Positions 1 through 12,040 of a stretch of 64,000 nucleotides of DNA are shown here, one piece after another (position 1 is the first letter of the stretch; each line of letters begins with the position of its first letter). The stretch covers positions 79,740,001 to 79,804,000 of the forward strand of contig CM060895.1 of assembly GCA_030762935.1 (NCBI GenBank), in the 5' to 3' direction. The position numbers and the translations under genes are program-made. This DNA comes from Hymenopus coronatus. Taxonomy: Eukaryota; Arthropoda; Insecta; Mantodea; Hymenopodidae. A model generated the notes under the pieces. That model was not told where the DNA came from, made no database searches, and saw only the letters and a list, made by a program, of their open reading frames with translations.

Positions 1-34
1 CACAACAGTTAAAGAGCGTCCATAAATAAAACAT
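1..34 (+). mobile_element. SINE B, 3' tail only (cut by window edge)
   Basis: The first bases match the conserved tail of SINE B (AGAGCGTCCATAAATAAA), as seen again at 7.86, 12.02, 21.67 and 48.36 kb. The tRNA-like head would lie upstream of the window. Confidence 0.7.
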
Positions 35-619
35 CATTTATGTTCAATGGGAAACTTCTTTTATAAGTCCATTGTTGAACCGGTATGCAACTTATTGTTG
101 TTTTTTTCCTATCTCAAATATTATAATATTTAAGACGGTTTGACGTTTGAAGGGATTTTTGTATGACCGTATAGAACTGCACTAAAAATCAAGAAGCGTT
201 ATTTAAAGGTGTCCTGGAAAAGAATCCATGCAGGATAAATCAGAAGAGAAAGAGAATATTTTTAGAACTAACAGACAAACAAAGCCAACCAACCAAACAG
301 AAATAGCTTTCCCCCGAGCTTCAGGAACGTCATCAAATCTGAGTAACAGAAGCATTTAACTTAATTGGTATCTCGCTGGGATGGACGTACTCATCGGCTG
401 AGAGGCAGAAACTGAAGGAATTTACTAAGGATTCTTATACTCTGTCAACACCAGGGAGCTTATCCTCATGGAAGTGGAGCAAGGCTGAAGTTGTGCCTCC
501 ATAGTCAAACTGTGGTCCACAAAACATAAAAATCACGCGAATAACTATGAAAGCAAACATTTGTGTTATTGGGGAAATTTTCTACACTAAAGTGGTTTTC
601 ATTCAATTCAAATCAGTAT
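35..619. other. No gene or repeat recognised
   Basis: A+T-rich single-copy-looking sequence. No frame longer than a few tens of codons, no repeat shared with the rest of the window and no RNA gene was seen. Confidence 0.5.
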
Positions 620-1060
620 TTACCCTCCACAAATGTGTGTCTTGAGCATTGGTTAATTCCTAGTCTTCCTTTCCCTGATTTCTTCCATCTATTGTTCCCT
701 GATTTTCCTATTCTCTTACGGCCTTCTATTCTGAAATCGTTTTCATAATTTAGTCTATTCATTTAATGCTCCAAACATTTCAATCTTCTTTCTTGATGTT
801 TCTATCCACCTTCATCAACTTCCTAGTTCTTTGATATTTAAATTTATTCATTCTTGATTTTCCTGCGGCTCTACGCCAGTGTCTTTCTGTAACCAATAAT
901 TTATTTCCGTGTAGTTTAACGTATAAGTTTCAGATCAATATAACATTACACTTTGAAATAATGAATTATAAATAATTCTTTCTGTGTTGTTCACAATATT
1001 CTTGATCCAAAGACTTGAATTTACCATACACATAATTTTCTACATGGATTTATTCTTTAT
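620..1060 (-). pseudogene. RTE-like LINE relic (C-terminal part of ORF)
   Basis: Read on the minus strand with several frame changes, this gives pieces resembling the C-terminal tail of RTE/BovB-like reverse transcriptases. A stretch like 'RHWRRAAGKSR' is followed by a basic run and then a piece resembling the usual GRP/W-rich end. In intact elements this tail follows the reverse transcriptase and supports target-primed reverse transcription. Many stops are present, so it is dead. The call rests on my memory of the family pattern and is weaker than the other LINE relics here. Confidence 0.35.
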
Positions 1061-1659
1061 TCCATTTCGCCCCAGATTCTTCCATCAGATTCTAAAATGG
1101 AACGCAAGTAATTAAAGTTGCCGACTTTGTAAATTACTTTTTTTAACATCCAACTTACAGTATTTTTCCATCTTCAATTTTAAATATCCAGTTTTCTAAA
1201 CATCAATATACAACCCCCATTTTGTACATTATTTAATCTGGTGTTTTGGTCATATCTGAACATCCTCTATATGTTGCGTTATTATAATTTGGTCATTTGA
1301 ATAAAAACCAAAATTCTGAGGGCATTTCATTGTATTTAATTGTTGTTTTCTGCCAAGTTTAGAATATTGAACACTACTTTTGTGTTTAAAAGATTCATAC
1401 CCTATGCAAATCTTAAGAACATTAGCACTTGCCAAAACTTTAAAATGCACAGAACTTCGGATAATCTGAGTATACTGATGTAACGTATCGTCTAAGCACA
1501 TACTTAAACTGTAACCAAAATGTTGCTATTAATTTTCAATTTTGGATGAATAAATTCGTGTGTGCAAACGCGTTTCCTTTCATCCTAAGAATGACCGAAC
1601 TGACTGATATGTTATTTGGGGACCCATAACAAAATTCGGTCCCACTTAGCAAATAGTAG
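1061..1659. other. No gene recognised
   Basis: A+T-rich. It may be more eroded sequence of the flanking LINE relics, but I cannot align it. Confidence 0.4.
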
Positions 1660-2078
1660 GTCATATGGTGTCTTAAACACAAATTAGATTGAAGGAAAAT
1701 TTTTAGATGATGCTGGAGAATTTCAATATCTAAGTAGCAAAATAAAATCGGATGAAAGAGTTAAAAAATAAATTATTAATAAAATATAAAGCATAATAAT
1801 GCTTTCAATAAGACAAAATAAATGGTTACTTTCCATAATATTGTTTATTAATTAGAACGAATTTATTGGAAACATATGTATCGAGCACAACGATCTATCA
1901 AAATATGCATGTGAAAATTAGCTAATACCAAAATCAGAAAGAAGAATAGTAATATTTCAAGCATGATGCTATAGAAAAATGCTGAGATTTATTTAGACTG
2001 ATAAAATTACAAATGAAAAATTAACGAGAGCAAAAGCAAAAAGAGAAACCAAATAAGAAAAAGAACAATAAAATTCAT
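1660..2078 (+). pseudogene. RTE-like LINE relic, plus strand
   Basis: Plus-strand pieces read like the end of an RTE-type reverse transcriptase. 'FQYLSSKIKSDERVKK' fits the usual 'FKYLG...DG' strand after the catalytic core, and 'CYRKMLRFI.TDKITNEKLTRA' fits the downstream 'EMKFLRS...RNE.IR' helix. Intact elements carry an endonuclease and a reverse transcriptase; neither catalytic core is visible here. In-frame stops and frameshifts show it is dead. The right side is cut off by a REP1K copy at about 2079, so the LINE piece was there first. Confidence 0.5.
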
Positions 2079-2590
2079 AGGGAATATCTCATAAATGGTC
2101 AACAAGATCTGCATTTTTTGTGCCCTAAGTTTTTGTCAATCTCTTCCGGTTAACCAGTTATGCAAAATTCATCCAGACTAAACAGCTCTTCAAATGCTAC
2201 TCTCAGAAAATTTAGGATACACAGTTTTCATGTAAACATCTTTAATATATGTTACTTTAATCAAAATCGTTAGAGCCATTTTTGAAACATCAAGATTGTC
2301 AAAAAAGTTGTCCATTTAAAGGGTAGTTTGAGGTGGGGGGATTTACTTCAAATTCTTCGTATCGCATGTTTGGAAGATCATAAGCATAAATGCCAAGTTT
2401 GGTATTTAACGTTTCCCCCCCCCCATTTTTGAGCTATGCTACCCACAGACACACGCACACATGAACCTTAAAAATGTTTTTGGACACAGGGGACCTCAAA
2501 ATACATATTCCCGGTGAAATCTCGACAAGGAATTTTGGATGGAATAGAGTACCTTCTCTAGCTATGTACATTGTGCTAGAGAAAGTAAAA
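2079..2590 (-). repeat. REP1K copy, minus, truncated
   Basis: Begins inside the element (at 'GGAATATCTCATAAA') and runs to the palindrome end ('cttctctagctatgtacatt...gagaaagtaaaa', 2563-2590). It retains the shared 'ccatttaaagggtagtttg', C-run and 'gagctatgct' blocks. Confidence 0.85.
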
Positions 2591-3589
2591 CTGAAATCAG
2601 AAAGAAGATCTAAACTAAGAATCTTAAACCAATACAAGGATTGAAGAGTAAAGAAGAAGAAATTTTAAAGAGATTAAAAGCCATCTTCTGCCAATATTAA
2701 ATGTACTGATATTATACCTTAATATCTCAGATACCATTCAGTTTTTCAAAGTTTTACCTGAAGTATGTAGATGTATGCCTTCGCAGTTCACTGATCCACT
2801 TTTATGCAATAATGTGGTTATGCAGGATATTACTTTTCTTCCAGAAGTTTTAATAATATACATCATCAATTAGATGGTCCCCGCTTCGTGCTTTAACAAG
2901 TTCAGATACCCGAGTCATATAGAGTAAGTTTAAAATTGTTTATGATCCATAAAGTAGCAAACCCGTAACATCTGCAACACGTGTTTGACAACAAATTGCA
3001 AACATCTAGTTCCCATTCATATTATCTGGTGCCTACTCACTACTTCTTTGGTGCATATTCACTACTTCAATACATTGTGTTTAATTCGATATCACAGATC
3101 TTAAAGAGTAACACAGTACCAAACTTACTGTATTACACTTACTCCTATAGATAAATATCACCGAGAATAAGGTCTGAGTACCTCAGTAACTGAATTGTAC
3201 GGTTTCAAATACAGATGACATTTACGAACATGCCATGATTATGATAATCAATCATCTTCAGACCCATTGCCATTTGGTTTCACTCTGTCTGGAAAAAGTT
3301 AGGCGTACACAAGAATTCACTTGGACCTCCCCATCCTCAAGCACTGCCGATTATTTACTCTAAGCAAGTGATGATTGTAAGTGCAACCTATTTATAAAGT
3401 ACTGTTTTACTTTTGGTACATACAGAGAATAATTGTTATTCATTGTAATATAAATTGCACCTAAACTGATTATTTATTACAAATTCATTAATTTGTTCCC
3501 ACTATTTATACTTTGTAATAAACTATGTTTACTACAGAACGTTATACTTAATTTTATACCTATACATATAGCACAAACCAGTAGCGTAT
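2591..3589. other. No gene recognised
   Basis: A+T-rich. The only structure noticed is a short imperfect direct repeat around 3030-3068 (GGTGC..A.TCACTACTTC twice). Confidence 0.5.
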
Positions 3590-3703
3590 GGGATTTCTAC
3601 CTCTCTCCTCTTCGCTCGCAAGCAATGTACTAATGTTCTAGAAATTAACCTAAAGCAAAGTCCGAAGCGGAGGAGGATTTCAGGGATTAAGCGGACAGTT
3701 CCC

Positions 3704-4316
3704 TCACTTTGCTTCTGGAAACCTCCGGGAGGTAGAGCTGAAGAGAAGAACACACAGGACGACCAAATCCGGGAATGCAGGTTCGAAGACAGGTAAGACC
3801 CAACGTTTGCGCATATCCAGATCGAGAATCCTCAATTGGTTATCTACTACTTCAGGAAAGCTCTCTCTGAGGGCCCATCCCACAATGACAATCAGGGCAC
3901 ACACTTCCACAAAGCAAACTTCACCAGCCGCCGTCCACTCGCCTGGTCCTTCGATCCTTAACCCTAAACGAATGAAATGACGAAGTGGGAGAGAGCATAT
4001 TTGCAGCATATTGTAATTCATTCCATCTAGGAAAAACTGCGAAAGAACTCAACATGAAGATGATCATCAAACCGGAAATGTTCTGAATGTGAGCTGAGCC
4101 TCACATCATATCGTTGGTTGAGGAACTGCAAGTATTATGCGTGCCATTTTCCTGAACTCCTAGGGCTCCGTTGGAAGATATTTCTATGCGCTCAACGTTC
4201 TCATCGCATATGTGTCTATATCTGGCCACCACGTTCAAAAAATCATTTTGATACTCAATACATTTTCTTACAACGAGGCAGCTGCTATTAAATCGTCCGC
4301 AGATTTCGTGTTGCAC
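3704..4316 (-). pseudogene. Possible membrane-receptor exon relic, unidentified
   Basis: This stretch is richer in G+C than its surroundings and has two open minus-strand segments, 4316-4101 and 4021-3704, with an in-frame open stretch between them after one stop. The first has a 'C-I-x-Y-x-x-x-x-L-x-x-V' run that faintly recalls the intracellular part of insect odorant receptors. The next has a hydrophobic helix ('LMIIFMLSSFAVF') and then 'WNELQYAANML'. The 4021-3704 frame has a second hydrophobic run ('VCFVEVCALIVIVGWAL'). There is no intact start or full domain. It may equally be chance or an unknown repeat. Confidence 0.2.
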
Positions 4317-4320
4317 GCGA

Positions 4321-6042
4321 ATGCGGGCAACTGTAACACTAATATTTTTTTTTTTTCTGTGGTGTCATGACCTTGTTAACATAGGAGGTGTTTGTAAGTG
4401 TGACAACGACTTTTGATTAACTGGCCACTTCCTAGCTCTCTTATGGTTATGGCTCCAGCTGAGCGTATTGTGGCATCACGTACTCCCGGAGTGAACATCG
4501 CGTGCAACCAAACATTTAGAGAAATAACTTTGGACCTCTCTCTCTCAAATGACACGAATAAAGAGCGTCAAGGGAATATATTTGTCTAAAATAAATACTT
4601 CAGATCCTCTCTTTATTTTTGAATTATTCTAAAGACAAACAATTATGTCGGGTTAACATCAAAATGTACTCAACAAATATTTAACGTAAATAATTGATTG
4701 TAAGAAGATTAGTTTTATGATTTCGGGACATTGCCTTTTCCAATATGTTTCATTTTCTGCTTTGGTGATGGAGAACCTCCATACTATAGGTTTACAACTT
4801 AAAAAAGCATGTAGGAAGGAAAAGATACTGTTCTGCTTGACAGACTGTTACCCATACACGTGTCTCTCCCGCCCCCCTTGTGTCTCTTCCACACGCTCTG
4901 GCCCTCTTGCCACTTTCTCATCAGTCATCGTCACTGTAGAGGAAACTTGCTCTCTATTTAAGAGCGCTCCTAATGGAAAAAAAAAAAAAGTACGGAGTAG
5001 GGAAACGTTTTCCCTTATTTTTGGCGCGCTTGCGCAGAACAACGTTCTTTTCTCCATTGTACATCTATAGATTTGCTATTTTGTTTACTGAAGGCAGCAG
5101 TTTTCTATTGTAAAATCTATGGAGCTTTTTGCACTCTTCAATAGCTACGGACCAAAGATTAGCTAAAAAAATTGAAGTTTTAGCTACTTTAATGTATCCA
5201 CAACAACTTAACCTTTAAATATCGTTTCAAAAGTTAAAGGATATATTAACCATAGATGGCAACAAGTATTATTATCGTGCACAGGCAAAATATTGCTTGT
5301 TCGCAGTTGAGTCACTCTGTGAAGGTATTAATTTATACTTATTTTGTTTGTATTAAATGCAAATCCATATCACTCCGCTAATTCCGACCAAATCCTGCAT
5401 ATTCAACATGTAATACAAAGAGAAAACTACTAACATAGATATTGACTTCCCACCCATCAAATTCCCCTCTCCCCCACCGTCTCCTACTGTATATCCATAC
5501 ATTTTATTGTATTAATGTAAATGTATGCACACGTATTCTTTTCATGAAGAATTAGCTGCTGAAGGGGTGACTGCTGAAGAAAATATACAGAAAACATACA
5601 CGTATGGAAATGTATTCCTGTGCAAGTTTGGAAACAAATTTTGATGAACATCAGTACTTCTTAGTTACTGAAGCAATTTCTAGAATTTTAAGACTCAGGT
5701 GGGGGGTTTTAAAATAATCATCCGCCGATATTTAAAAAAAAAATTGAATTTCAATTGATTTTTTTTCTCCATCATTAGTTATATCACAAGTATTCACTAA
5801 GTTGTAGATATATTGGCAAAAGGGGATTCTGCATAAAATACATATATCATGTTGTACAATAACTTCGAAAAGCATAATGAGGAACTTTAATAAAATTAAT
5901 TAAATCGTTATTCGAGATTTAGGTCTATCCCAGAGATCTCTAAAGGTAGCTCTTGCGAGATACTGGCATCCCAATGTTGTTTCCCCCTCACTCAAGGAGG
6001 GCAAGGGAAGCGAGTCACACATACTGTCAAACGTATACACAA
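4321..6042. other. No gene recognised
   Basis: The longest open frame (4717-5070, plus) has no recognisable domain and atypical composition, and its minus-strand shadow is equally open. Nothing in the stretch matches other repeats of the window. Confidence 0.5.
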
Positions 6043-6495
6043 CGGAGTGTGTGTGTTTCTGTGAACAGCATAACTCAAGGACGAAAAGTCAAACTTAGTA
6101 TTTACGGTCAGCATCTTTTGAGAATGCGTCGCAAAGCTTTTCAACAAAATCCTCTCATACTAAAGTACCGTTTACATAGATACTTTATCGAATTGTTTTG
6201 TTTTGTTTAAACTATTTTTACTAAAAATGAAATTTATATCTAGAATTTTCGGGAATAGCCTCTGAAGCGCTCTTCATTCTGGATGAATTTTGCATAACTG
6301 TAAACCGGAATAAATACAGAACTCGTTAAAACTTACAATTTATGTTCAAAAACTTTTTTTTGTCAAGCTAAACACTTTCGAGAACTTCTTGTTGGTTTAA
6401 CATTTCTAATACTCATACGTTTCTCAAATTGGAAGTCGTTATTCGTTTTATATCTTTCAAGACATCACTTGTTGCAGAAATGAAATGAGAATGAA
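6043..6495 (+). repeat. REP1K copy, plus, both ends eroded
   Basis: Starts in the GT-rich internal block ('gtgtgtgtgtttctgtgaacagcataactc') and runs through 'gggaatagcctctgaag' to the 'cttgttgcaga' block near the right end. The palindrome end is missing and the last 200 bp are shortened by an internal deletion. Confidence 0.75.
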
Positions 6496-7134
6496 ACGAA
6501 ATTGAATGAGTTAATTATACCTTCCCCTCTGTTCCTTAATTTAGACTTGTCTGTGCTATCCGATAAGCCAGCTAATTGAGTGGGTACACGTTACAAATAC
6601 AAATTTAATAACAATTTAATTTAGCATAATTACATCATCCTTAAACTTATAGCTTCCAATCTTCACAAAAACATTTGTAATGGTCACATTAAACATGTCA
6701 GGTTCATTGGGAAGCAATCACCTGCGAGACAATAATCAAAATCCGCACAGATACACATAGTTCCGTTATAATAATAAATTCTCAGTCGCAACCGAAATGT
6801 GCTTGTGTTAATGGTTGTTACAAGCGTTGATTAATATGAGTTTTCCAAACTCGTATGGTCCATGTTACAGTTTGAAACAGTTGAAGTGACGTGGCGGTAC
6901 AGAAGTTCGTCTCTAAGGCCTCCTATTATCCGCTAGGGAGTTGTTAGAAATAGGGTTACGGTTTTCATGGCAGCCACAGGCACCAGTGTGTGTTTAGTGA
7001 TAAGAGAGGCTCTTCCCGCCGAAAATTCAAGGTAGCTTAAAGGAAGGAAATAGGAATGACTGACCTTCAAACCAGTGTAGCTACAGAAAGTGTAACAAAT
7101 ACCTATCCCCTAGCTTCGAAGTATGTTCTCGTAT
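6496..7134. other. No gene recognised
   Basis: A+T-rich. A moderately G+C-richer patch at 6880-7060 has no frame or repeat I recognise. Confidence 0.45.
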
Positions 7135-7520
7135 TTTTACTTTCTCTACTACGTGTAATTTATATATTAGGTAGAGAAGGTATTTTATTCCATCCAAGAA
7201 TTTGATACGATGATTTCACTGGAAACACATTAACAGGTTCGCTGAATACAAAATACATTTTTATAAAAAGGCCCGAGGTGTCTCTCAGCAGTGTAATTCA
7301 AAAATTAAACGTCACTTAAATACAAGTACACTTGTATTTATGTTCAATATATTCCAAGAATGTGACAGAAGATTTTCAAAAAATCTGCACCCCATACTAC
7401 GCATTACATTTCTCAAAATTGACAACCAATTTAACTAAAACACCATATTTTTGGATCTTTCCATGCTAAATGGAATGTATATTTGGGATTATCCGGGAAA
7501 AGCTACTGAAGACATCTGTA
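7135..7520 (+). repeat. REP1K copy, plus, left half
   Basis: Opens with the palindrome ('tactttctctactacgtg...tagagaaggtattttattcca') and fades out after 'gggattatccgggaaaagctactgaagac'. The GT-rich block is lost. Confidence 0.75.
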
Positions 7521-7587
7521 GACTCTCTGTCTACCCCACAGAGTTTGGAAGTGTCAATGCGAGAGTGAATGTGCATGTGTTTAATGC

Positions 7588-7876
7588 TATACAATTATTC
7601 ATTTAATGGCTATCCTCTTGTGCCTACGGTCGCGGGTTCAATTTCGGAGGAGGATGATAGATTTTTTTGGGCGTAAAAATCATTAGCATGGTTTCTTTTG
7701 GATGGGAAGTAAAGCCGTTGGTGCCGTGTCGTGCATTTATGGCACGTAAAAGAAACTCAAGCCTTATAAAAAGGCTGCTGAGCAAAAATTAAGCAATCTG
7801 TTACGCCTAACATAGAATGGGATACTCGGAACCACAACAGCTGAAGAGCGTCCATAAATAAAACTGCATATAATTT
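7588..7876 (+). mobile_element. SINE B
   Basis: tRNA-derived short interspersed element. The B-box-like 'GTCGCGGGTTCAATTTC' lies near 7629 and is followed by the family body (GGGCGTAAAAATC, GGCACGTAAAAGA, AGAATGGGA) and the tail AGAGCGTCCATAAATAAA. The A-box side is eroded. SINEs are copied by LINE machinery and encode no protein. Confidence 0.75.
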
Positions 7877-7975
7877 CATTTTACGGTCATGATTGAGTTG
7901 TTTCACAAGTCAAATCCACTGATATGACAATATAAGTTAAACGGGCTATAAAAATTAAAGCAAAACAAAAACATT

Positions 7976-8048
7976 GTCCCGTATTTTATGTATGTAATAT
8001 CCCTTCGTACGTTAAAAGAGTTGCAGAGCTCAACGGGGCTACTTAAAA
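7976..8048 (+). repeat. Short conserved motif H, copy 1
   Basis: About 72 bp ('gtcccgtatttt ... agagttgcagagctcaac') recurs at 9521-9580 (inverted) and 60055-60128. It ends just before a REP1K left end. Confidence 0.6.
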
Positions 8049-8051
8049 CCT

Positions 8052-8772
8052 CCTTTTTACTTTCTCTAGCACGAATGTACAATGTGCATAGTAGATACGG
8101 AAGGTATTGTATTCCTTGCCGGAAATATGTTTTGAGGTCCCCTGAGTATTTTTATAATAAAGTCCGCGCGCGCGCCCGTGTGTGTGCGTTTGTGTGGAGG
8201 GACAACATAGTTCAAAAACTAAAACACCGTAAAATACCGAACTTTGTATTTAAGTTTAGTATCTTTCAAGGATGCAACACAAAAATGTTCAACAAAATCC
8301 TCCAACTCAAACCACGTTTTACTTTGAAACATTTTTGAAATTTTTGCCTTTCTCAAAAATATCTCAAAAGCGCTAAAGATGTTGTTTAAAATACCCTCTA
8401 TTAAAGATATTTACATCACAAATATAACGTATATCTTGAATTTTCTGGGAATAGCTTCTCAAAACCTGTTGATTTTGGATGAATTTTGTAGACATTTTCT
8501 TGAGTAGTAAACCGTAAGAAATAGACAAAAGCGTAACGTACAAAAATGTATATATCATTAAAAAACACAATCTATATCATATACATTTTTTTTGATAGAG
8601 TTGATCATTTCCGAGATATTTTGTGTTATTGGTTTCAATTTTAAGTTATTTACATTTTTCTAAACGGTGTATCTCCATTAGCATGATGCAGAAAAAAAAT
8701 AATAATCTTTGTAAGCAAAGTTTGTATGGGGAACAGGTAGAGAAAGTCATGTAAATGGAACATCTGATTTTT
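8052..8772 (+). repeat. REP1K copy, plus, both ends present
   Basis: Starts at the palindrome end (ACTTTCTCTA at about 8059) and ends at 'ggtagagaaagtcatgtaaatggaac...ctgattttt'. It is shorter than the 1.05-kb full length because of internal loss in the right half. The GT block has become (GC)n/(GT)n at 8164-8185. Confidence 0.85.
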
Positions 8773-9390
8773 ACTCTTCTTGTTTATGAGCGGAGAGGCT
8801 GGCAGGTCGCACTCATTGAGAATCTGAACGTAGAAAAAAAATCATCATTGCAGTTACAAAACGAAATAAAAATTGGGTGGTGTAAAGAAACATATTTTAA
8901 AATTGGGTATGAAACAAAGGTCTGGAATAGCATGGCTCAGGTTGGGAGGGTGAAAAACCCGTGAGGTAGATGATAAAGCTGGTAGGCGGATTTACCCATT
9001 ATGCGGGTATCAGGGAGAATGGACGCATAATTTAGCAGATTGCGTGCAGATGGAGGATGCTAGGAAAAAAATATTGCCGGGATATTTTTAGCTTCAAACA
9101 GACGAAAGACAGCATTCTGGGATTTGATTCTAAACAGCCAAAACTGGCCAAGCTTGAGCACATACTTAATGGAAGTACGTGCACTAAGACATAAAATATT
9201 TGTGTAAATATTGTATAGCCTTATTTGGTGTTTGAATAATCTATATGTGTGAATACGTGGAGTAGTTGCGAGTGCAAGTGTGTGTGTGTGTGAGTGATAT
9301 ATTTTATTGTTCTGTGGTTCTACTGTCATAGCACGTGAGCGTGTGTATGTGCGTGAGTGTATTTTCAATGTTGTTAAGCTATATAAAATA
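8773..9390. other. No gene recognised
   Basis: Low-complexity A+T- and GT-rich sequence. The open frames here are short and compositionally biased. Confidence 0.45.
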
Positions 9391-9412
9391 ATATATATAT
9401 ATATATATATAT
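9391..9412. repeat. (AT)n microsatellite
   Basis: Uninterrupted AT dinucleotides. Confidence 0.95.
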
Positions 9413-9499
9413 CCAAGTATTTTTAGACAGCATGTACGGTCACGCGATCCATATGAATGTGTAACGCAAATATTGTATTATTATAAACAATAATAAAAT

Positions 9500-9520
9500 A
9501 CTACTACTACTACTACTACT
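9500..9520. repeat. (ACT)n microsatellite
   Basis: Seven ACT units, directly abutting the inverted copy of motif H. Confidence 0.95.
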
Positions 9521-9580
9521 TGAACTACCCCCGCTGAGTTCCGCAACTCTTTTAACGCACGAAGGGATGTATACAAAAAT
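9521..9580 (-). repeat. Short conserved motif H, copy 2 (inverted)
   Basis: The reverse complement gives 'cccttcgtgcgttaaaagag' then 'ttgcggaactcagcgggggt', matching the copies at 7976 and 60055. Confidence 0.6.
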
Positions 9581-10147
9581 GGAGCATTTGGTCATCTGGT
9601 ATTAAACGTTTAAATTTACTGAGGCTCTGTTCTCTTAAGACATTTAATATTCCAACTCTGCAGGAAACAGCGCTATGTGCTCTTTACATAAATTCTTCTA
9701 TATTCACGCTTAGAGGAAATAACGTTTTTAAAATAGCGTTACCTCTGATATCTTGCAGAAAAAGAGTGTAGAAAAATTAATTCCAGAATTAAAAAAAAAT
9801 AAATAAAAACTTGAAAGGCTCGGATTATGGGAAACGCAGGTAAATATAGCGTGAAAGTAAAAGAAATTTTAACTTAATGAAAGCCACGACGGTAAGAGCT
9901 AATACACCCACAGCTCACGATAAAGCTGACTTCTCAACGAAATAAAAACTCAAAGACAGGTTAAGTAAAAGCAAACAAAGTGTAATCGCGCCTTCGAAGA
10001 ACTAAAAATTTAGCTAAACATTAGCAGAAATTGTCACTATTTGCTCCCTTGTAAGTAGAAGGAAAAAAATCTAATGTGTTCACACGATGTCCTCTAGCTG
10101 TTCGGCAAACAAACCTTTTATTCAAAACATTAATCTGTTATCTACAT
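9581..10147. other. No gene recognised
   Basis: A+T-rich, without shared repeat or coding signal. Confidence 0.5.
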
Positions 10148-10290
10148 CATATTTTTTCTTTCTCTATTAAGTGCAGTAAGTAGGGGAAGTATTGTATTGC
10201 ATCAAAACATTTGTGTCAAGATTTCACCTGAAATATATTTCGAGGCCCCCAGAATAAAAAAGACATTTTTAGACAAATGCCCGCGTGTGT
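10148..10290 (+). repeat. REP1K fragment, plus, left end
   Basis: The left end through the 'gacatttttagacaaatgcccg' block, then broken directly onto an inverted REP1K copy. Confidence 0.75.
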
Positions 10291-11080
10291 CCATGCTAAT
10301 TAAGATAAACATAATCAGAATTAGTCTTGTGAATAGCTTTCTTGCAAGTTGAAGGGAAATAAGCTAAAACGATAATCCCGTCCTTTAAAAGCCGGTCGCT
10401 ATGTGAAACAATTGCAATTTCAATCTCTTTGCTCGCCAGGAGTAAACAAATGAGAAACGAGAAGAAATGTGCGTTCCCGTTTGAGAAAAGTTTAAGAGGT
10501 CTGAAATTGAAACCAATAATCCCAAATATCTCGAAAACGGTTACCACTACAACAACAAAATGTGTATCACATTAATTGTGTGTTTTAATGAGATCTACAT
10601 TTTTGTGTAGTACGTTTTTGTACATCTTTTACGGTTTGCCCAGTTACACAAAAGTCATTCAGAATGAAGAGGTCTTCAGAGGCTATTCCCAGAAAAATCA
10701 AGATATGCATTTCGTGTGCCATAAAATGTCTTAAACATGAGATGTTTAAAATCAAAATCGTTAGACATTTTTGAGAAAATCAAAATTTTGAACGTGTTGC
10801 ATATAAAGGGTAGTTTGGGGAGGGAGGTTTTCTTAAAAATCGCCGCGTTGCATCCTTGGAAGATGCCAAACTTAAGCATCAAGTTTGGTATTTAAAGGTT
10901 TTTTCGTTTTTGAGCTATGCTCAAATACATACACACCTTAAACTTTTCCTAAAAATGTTTTTTTTTTATCCAGGGGGAGCCAAAACGTGTATTTCCGATA
11001 AAATCTCGGTATCGAATTTTTTGGGTGCAATACAATACCCTCTCTATATACTACGTACATAGTAAGTGTAAAGAAAGTAA
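10291..11080 (-). repeat. REP1K copy, minus
   Basis: Runs from the 'catgctaattaagataaac' block to the palindrome end ('ctctctatatactacgtacatagtaagtgt'). It lacks the outermost 50-60 bp at its left side, where it joins the plus fragment head to head. Confidence 0.85.
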
Positions 11081-11116
11081 ACAGTTGGTAAAATTGTTTT
11101 TAGGTTTTTTTGGCCA

Positions 11117-11117
<1 letters not shown>

Positions 11118-11164
<47 letters not shown>
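11118..11164. repeat. (ATT)n microsatellite
   Basis: About 15 ATT units at the 3' side of the adjoining minus-strand SINE D, as if grown from its tail. Confidence 0.95.
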
Positions 11165-11165
<1 letters not shown>

Positions 11166-11385
11166 AACTTAAGGTCCTGGTTGATCATCTCGGACGATAA
11201 ATGAAATAAGTAAAATGACGCTCAAATGAATTCGGGGTTCATAATGGATCTTAAAGTTATTCATTCTCAGGATAATGGAAAACCCCGACAAACCCCTTAT
11301 TTGGATAACGCAACCTCAGCGAGATTCGAACCCGCGACTTTTGAATATGAGGCAGACACATTACCCTCACAATAGCGAGATAGGA
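11165..11385 (-). mobile_element. SINE D (tRNA-derived, minus)
   Basis: On the minus strand a tRNA-like head carries a B box (reverse complement of 'GATTCGAACCCGCGACT' at 11322). The body contains 'cctggttgatcatctcggac', which reappears at 48.04 kb. The 3' end meets the (ATT)n run. Confidence 0.65.
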
Positions 11386-11754
11386 AGAGATAGAGGGTAA
11401 TAAAATAATTACCATTATTCTAGAACCATCTCCTAGGTATGAATAGAACAGATAAAAAAATTATGTCCCATAAACCCACATTCTCTAAATTACGTGCCAT
11501 TTCACGAATTGAGTTCACAATTCAAACACTTAAACTCTTCAAGCACTTTATACTTCCAAATGTATTATATCTATCTTTCCTTGAAACGGACATAAAGTTT
11601 ACAATAAAATTCAGCTGTTTAATGGATAATGTCTTGGGAGTCTGTCGAACAGATCTCTTCCAATTTTAGAATAATTTGACTATGCTAATCAAATTATTTA
11701 ATCACCAGCAGAAGCCGCAGCTCCGTTCGTCTTATTGCATTAAATGTGTTTATT
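11386..11754. other. No gene recognised
   Basis: A+T-rich with a short frame at 11439-11669 lacking any motif. Confidence 0.45.
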
Positions 11755-12040
11755 GTCCTCTCTCTAACATGTTACCTCTCGTTCATCCTTATCATGATCG
11801 CGGATTCAAACCCGACGGAGGACGATGGATTTTTTCTGGCGTAAAAGTCCTTAACATGATTTCCTTCGAAAGGAAAGTAAAGTCGTTGGTCCCGTATCAT
11901 AGATTTACAGCACATAAAAGATCCTCAAGCCTGATAAGAGACCTCTGAGCAAAATTAATCGTTCTTTCCCCACTATAAAATGATAGGCTGAGAACCACAG
12001 CAGTTAAGAGCGCCCATAAATAAACACCATTTCATTTCTT
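11755..12040 (+). mobile_element. SINE B
   Basis: B-box-like 'GATCGCGGATTCAAACCCG' near 11798, body (GGAGGACGATGGATTTTT, CAGCACATAAAAGATCCT, GAGCAAAATTAA) and a tail ending CGCCCATAAATAAACACC. Diverged, with a degraded A box. Confidence 0.75.

Noticed and set aside
4717..5070. 117-codon open frame as a gene
   Set aside because: Includes a lysine run from poly(A), has an open shadow frame on the minus strand and no domain, signal peptide or splice context.
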